A stretch of 17,332 nt of DNA. Origin: DATFYI01 sp035315125 (lineage in GTDB: Bacteria; Chloroflexota; Anaerolineae; Anaerolineales; Anaerolineaceae). Below are positions 15,059-17,332 of this stretch, piece by piece. Both the position numbers and the translations under genes were made by a program. The notes below the pieces were generated by a model. It was not told the DNA's origin. It made no database searches and saw only the letters and a list, made by a program, of their open reading frames with translations. Position 1 is the first letter of the stretch. Each line of letters opens with the position of its first letter. The stretch spans positions 1-17,332 of the forward strand of contig DATFYI010000191.1 of NCBI GenBank assembly GCA_035315125.1. The letters run 5' to 3'.

Positions 15059-15067
15059 TAGAGTAGC

Positions 15068-16822
15068 ATGGGCCAATCTATACGCTGGCGATTTGCTTTA
15101 CCATATATATTATTATTAATAGTCTCATTAGGCGGCCTTGGTCTGTTCCTTTTCAACTTTGCTAAAACCACTTATCTAAATACCCAACGCACTGTCCTGC
15201 TTGATGAAGCCCGCGCGCTGGCCAGTTTGATAACACCTGCATTACAGCAAGATACGCCATCTACCTCTGCAAATCAATTAACTGTCGAATACACCAGCCT
15301 TTTGAATGTAAGAGGTACCATTATCCTTCCAAGTGGAGCCGTCGTAGGCGAATCCTCCCAAGATCCTGACCAATTAGATAATCAGATTACCATGCCTGAG
15401 ATCCACAAAGCGCTACAGGGCCAGGAAGATGTCGAAACCCGTTTCAGCCAAACTTTGAAAATTGATATATTGTATGCCGCTGTTCCGATAAAACAGTCAG
15501 GTCAGATAATTGGTGTGGCACGTCTAGCAGTTCCACTCAGCCAGCTTCAGTCAAATATGACTGTTATTGGGAATACGATTATCGGAACGGTAGTTATTAC
15601 AATCTTGCTGGCAATCTTGCTTGCAATTATTCTAACCAATTACACGATCCTGCCTTTACGCCGTCTCACCGATACCGTAAATCAGATGGATAATAGCGAG
15701 AATCCACATCCCAGTCCATCCGAAAGATTGGATGAAATTGGCCGTCTCGATCGGGCCTTTAGCCTCATGGCATCTCGCTTAAATACGCAGATCAAAGAAC
15801 TGACTTCCGAGCGAGGTAAACTGGCAGCAGTATTAGCTAAAATGACCGATGGTATTCTGATTGTAGACGGAGAGGGCTGTGTCCAATTAATTAACCCGGC
15901 TGCTCAGCGTATCTTCAAAGTATCAGAATCAGAGGCGATCAATCATTCTTTGGTCGAAGTGATCCGTAACCATCAATTGGTGGAATTGTGGAAAAACTGT
16001 CTGCGTACTGAAGAGCAGCAAACCACCACATTAGAGACTGCTCCGGACCGACTATTTGTTCAGGGAATCGCCATACCCCTGCCCCAAAACATGCCAGGAA
16101 GCACATTGTTGATTTACCAGGATCTAACCAGAGTTCGCCGACTTGAGATCGTCCGGCGGGATTTCATCAGCAACGTTTCGCATGAGCTGCGCACACCGTT
16201 AGCATCTCTGAAGGCCCTCACTGAAACGCTGATGGAAGGCGCCTTAGAAGATCCGCCTGCGGCGCGTAAATTCCTGGTTCAGATGGATAGCGAGGTCGAC
16301 AATTTAACCCAAATGGTGCAGGAATTATTGGAGCTGACCCGGATTGAATCTGGAAAAGTTCCATTAAACCAAGTAGCTATCCAACCATACGAATTGCTAA
16401 AACCGGCCGTTGACCGGATGCAGCTTCAAGCCGAGCGGGCTAGATTAAATCTAGAACTTGAAAATCCGCAAAACTTGTCTCAAGTCAATGCCGACCCAGA
16501 GAGAATCGAACAGGTTCTGGTTAATCTCCTACACAATGCCATCAAATTCACCCTCCCGGGTGGAAAAATAATCGTTTCCGCCTATCAATCCGATGATATG
16601 GTTACTTTCTTCGTAAAAGATAGCGGTGTGGGAATTGATCCGGATGCTTTAAACCGCATTTTTGAGCGCTTTTACAAAGCGGACCGTTCTCGATCAGGCA
16701 GAGGAACCGGCCTGGGCTTATCAATTGCCCGCCATCTGATCGATGCACATGGAGGCCGGATTTGGGCTGAAAGCGAAGTAGGCCAGGGTAGTACCTTTTA
16801 TTTCACGATACCATTGGCATAA
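15068..16822 (+). CDS. phoR: PhoR-type sensor histidine kinase with extracytoplasmic domain
   Basis: This 584-residue kinase has a first membrane helix (about 11-31), an extracytoplasmic sensor domain (about 33-165), a second membrane helix (about 167-190) and a HAMP linker (about 190-245). A PAS domain (about 250-355, starting KLAAVLAKMTDGILIVD) follows. The HisKA domain has phospho-acceptor His372 (FISNVSHELRTPL), and the ATPase domain has N box NLLHNAIKFT (487-496), G1 DSGVGI (518-523) and G2 GTGLGLSI (546-553). It autophosphorylates and passes phosphate to the adjacent regulator. The layout with a sizeable external domain is like the PhoR of Bacillus rather than the enterobacterial one, which has almost no external part. 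The ATG follows an in-frame TAG by only two codons, so no earlier start is possible. Its ribosome binding site is weak. A terminator lies about 40 nt after the stop codon. Confidence 0.9.
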   Translation: MGQSIRWRFALPYILLLIVSLGGLGLFLFNFAKTTYLNTQRTVLLDEARALASLITPALQQDTPSTSANQLTVEYTSLLNVRGTIILPSGAVVGESSQDPDQLDNQITMPEIHKALQGQEDVETRFSQTLKIDILYAAVPIKQSGQIIGVARLAVPLSQLQSNMTVIGNTIIGTVVITILLAILLAIILTNYTILPLRRLTDTVNQMDNSENPHPSPSERLDEIGRLDRAFSLMASRLNTQIKELTSERGKLAAVLAKMTDGILIVDGEGCVQLINPAAQRIFKVSESEAINHSLVEVIRNHQLVELWKNCLRTEEQQTTTLETAPDRLFVQGIAIPLPQNMPGSTLLIYQDLTRVRRLEIVRRDFISNVSHELRTPLASLKALTETLMEGALEDPPAARKFLVQMDSEVDNLTQMVQELLELTRIESGKVPLNQVAIQPYELLKPAVDRMQLQAERARLNLELENPQNLSQVNADPERIEQVLVNLLHNAIKFTLPGGKIIVSAYQSDDMVTFFVKDSGVGIDPDALNRIFERFYKADRSRSGRGTGLGLSIARHLIDAHGGRIWAESEVGQGSTFYFTIPLA

Positions 16823-16859
16823 CATATTTGATTATTTGTCGGACAAAAAGCTTTTCAAC

Positions 16860-16890
16860 CACCCTGGAATAATAGCCAGGGTGTTTTTTT
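16860..16890 (+). terminator. Rho-independent terminator closing the phoB-phoR transcript
   Basis: CACCCTGG (16860-16867) and CCAGGGTG (16876-16883) form a perfect 8-bp stem with an 8-nt loop, followed by seven T (16884-16890). It ends the rightward transcript before the PstS promoter region. Confidence 0.92.
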
Positions 16891-16950
16891 ATCACCTGAA
16901 ACTGATTTGTAACTCTTTATTGTTAGTTAATTCTAATTTATTAAGCTTTT

Positions 16951-16994
16951 GTTTACAAGTCGTTAACATTTCTATCCGTTCTTGTTAAAACTGA
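16951..16994 (+). promoter_or_regulatory. Candidate Pho box: 11-bp phased GTTWACA-like repeats
   Basis: GTTTACAAGTC (16951-16961) and GTTAACATTTC (16962-16972) are tandem 11-bp units. After one degenerate unit (16973-16983) comes GTTAAAACTGA (16984-16994) in the same phase. TTTACA and TTAACA spaced by 5 bp fit the TT(A/C/T)ACA repeat rule of Bacillus PhoP boxes. The array ends 5 bp before a -10 element and lies upstream of pstS, as expected for activation by the neighbouring regulator. Confidence 0.6.
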
Positions 16995-16999
16995 TTTGG

Positions 17000-17005
17000 T
17001 ATCAT
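17000..17005 (+). promoter_or_regulatory. -10 element of the pstS promoter
   Basis: TATCAT stands 5 bp after the last Pho-type unit. No good -35 hexamer is present at 16-18 bp upstream, as is usual for activator-dependent pho promoters. The predicted start near 17012 gives a leader of about 34 nt. Confidence 0.45.
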
Positions 17006-17045
17006 AAGTTCACAGAAAGAATCTATTCAACTAGGAGGAAAAGAA

Positions 17046-17332
17046 ATGTCTAATATGTTAAAGAAAATGTTGTTTGTTTTGCTTTTGGGTTCCTTAGCCC
17101 TAACTGCCTGCGCGCCAGCAGCAGCCACTCCGGCAGCACCTGCCGCTACCCAGCCACCCCAGATCATCACCCAGATCGTGGCCGGTACCCCGCAAACCAT
17201 CGTTATTACCGCTACACCTGCGCCAGTACCAACCACTCTCGCAGCGGGTTCTGTGACAATCAATGCCGGGGGTGCGACCTTCCCACTGCCTCTCTACACC
17301 GAATGGACTTACGCCTACCAGTTTGTCGATCC
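17046..17332 (+). CDS. pstS: PstS-like phosphate ABC transporter substrate-binding lipoprotein, 3' end cut by window edge
   Basis: Ninety-five codons are visible. MSNMLKKMLFVLLLGSLALT is a signal peptide ending in lipobox LTAC, so Cys22 is lipidated and the protein is anchored on the outer face of the membrane. A low-complexity Ala/Pro/Thr linker (23-67) follows, of the kind common in Anaerolineae binding proteins. The fold then begins with VTINAGGATFPLPLYTEW (70-87), which is the start of mature PstS proteins (consensus GAGATFPxPLYxxW). Gly-Ala-Thr-Phe in this segment belongs to the phosphate-binding loop region. It captures phosphate for the PstCAB transporter, whose genes would be expected to the right of the window. 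The ATG is set by AGGAGG (17033-17038) with 7-nt spacing. The kinase and regulator upstream, and the Pho-like repeats, support the assignment. Confidence 0.9.
   Translation, partial: MSNMLKKMLFVLLLGSLALTACAPAAATPAAPAATQPPQIITQIVAGTPQTIVITATPAPVPTTLAAGSVTINAGGATFPLPLYTEWTYAYQFVD

Noticed and set aside
17027..17263. Minus-strand open frame of 78 codons with Ala/Val/Gly-rich sequence
   Set aside because: It is the antisense of the PstS signal peptide and low-complexity linker.
1..17332. CRISPR arrays, tRNA or rRNA genes, insertion sequences, toxin-antitoxin pairs or defence systems
   Set aside because: I found no regularly spaced repeats, no cloverleaf or rRNA-like stretch, no transposase motif or terminal inverted repeats, and no defence-type domain; apart from short gaps the window is filled by glycan and phosphate genes.

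Overview
The window looks like a stretch of a monoderm-type Chloroflexota genome, most likely class Anaerolineae. The signs are Thr/Pro-rich linkers directly after lipoprotein signal peptides, the Ala/Pro/Thr-rich start of the phosphate-binding lipoprotein at the right edge, moderate GC with AT-rich intergenic gaps, a lipoprotein domain type I associate with this group, and no outer-membrane export gene. This assignment comes from protein style and was not tested by any search.

Left part (1-8618, all minus strand): an extracellular polysaccharide or glycoconjugate locus. In transcription order it encodes a Wzy/O-antigen-ligase-like membrane protein with a C-terminal TPR region (8618-6270), a WecG/TagA/CpsF glycosyltransferase (6193-5477), a polyprenyl-phosphate sugar-1-phosphate transferase that starts glycan assembly (5451-4036), a Thr/Pro-linker lipoprotein (3966-3292), a Wzz-like chain-length protein (3153-2365), a second Wzy-like polymerase/ligase (2364-898), and a membrane-anchored gluzincin metallopeptidase cut by the left edge (883-1). 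A clear intrinsic terminator followed at once by a sigma70-like promoter (3199-3267) separates the lipoprotein from the Wzz/Wzy/peptidase genes.

Centre (8619-8887): an AT-rich divergent intergenic region with a good promoter candidate for the leftward genes and a 7-bp perfect inverted repeat upstream of the rightward genes.

Right part (8888-17332, all plus strand): a fused MDR-Gfo/Idh/MocA oxidoreductase translationally coupled (ATGA) to a heparinase II/III-type polysaccharide lyase; a GT4 glycosyltransferase whose 3' end overlaps the start of a PhoB/PhoP-type response regulator; a PhoR-type sensor kinase; a strong terminator; then a phosphate-starvation-type promoter region (11-bp phased GTTWACA-like units) in front of a truncated PstS phosphate-binding lipoprotein gene.

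Taken together, the window makes, polymerises and probably trims a surface glycan. It then runs, with no visible gap or terminator, into the phosphate two-component system. The most notable details are an in-frame amber codon that cuts the conserved N-terminus of the WecG-family gene off from its coupled ATG, the glycosyltransferase-phoB overlap, the Gram-positive-style Pho box, and the zinc-ligand-less fusion dehydrogenase paired with a lyase. I saw no CRISPR array, tRNA, rRNA or insertion sequence.
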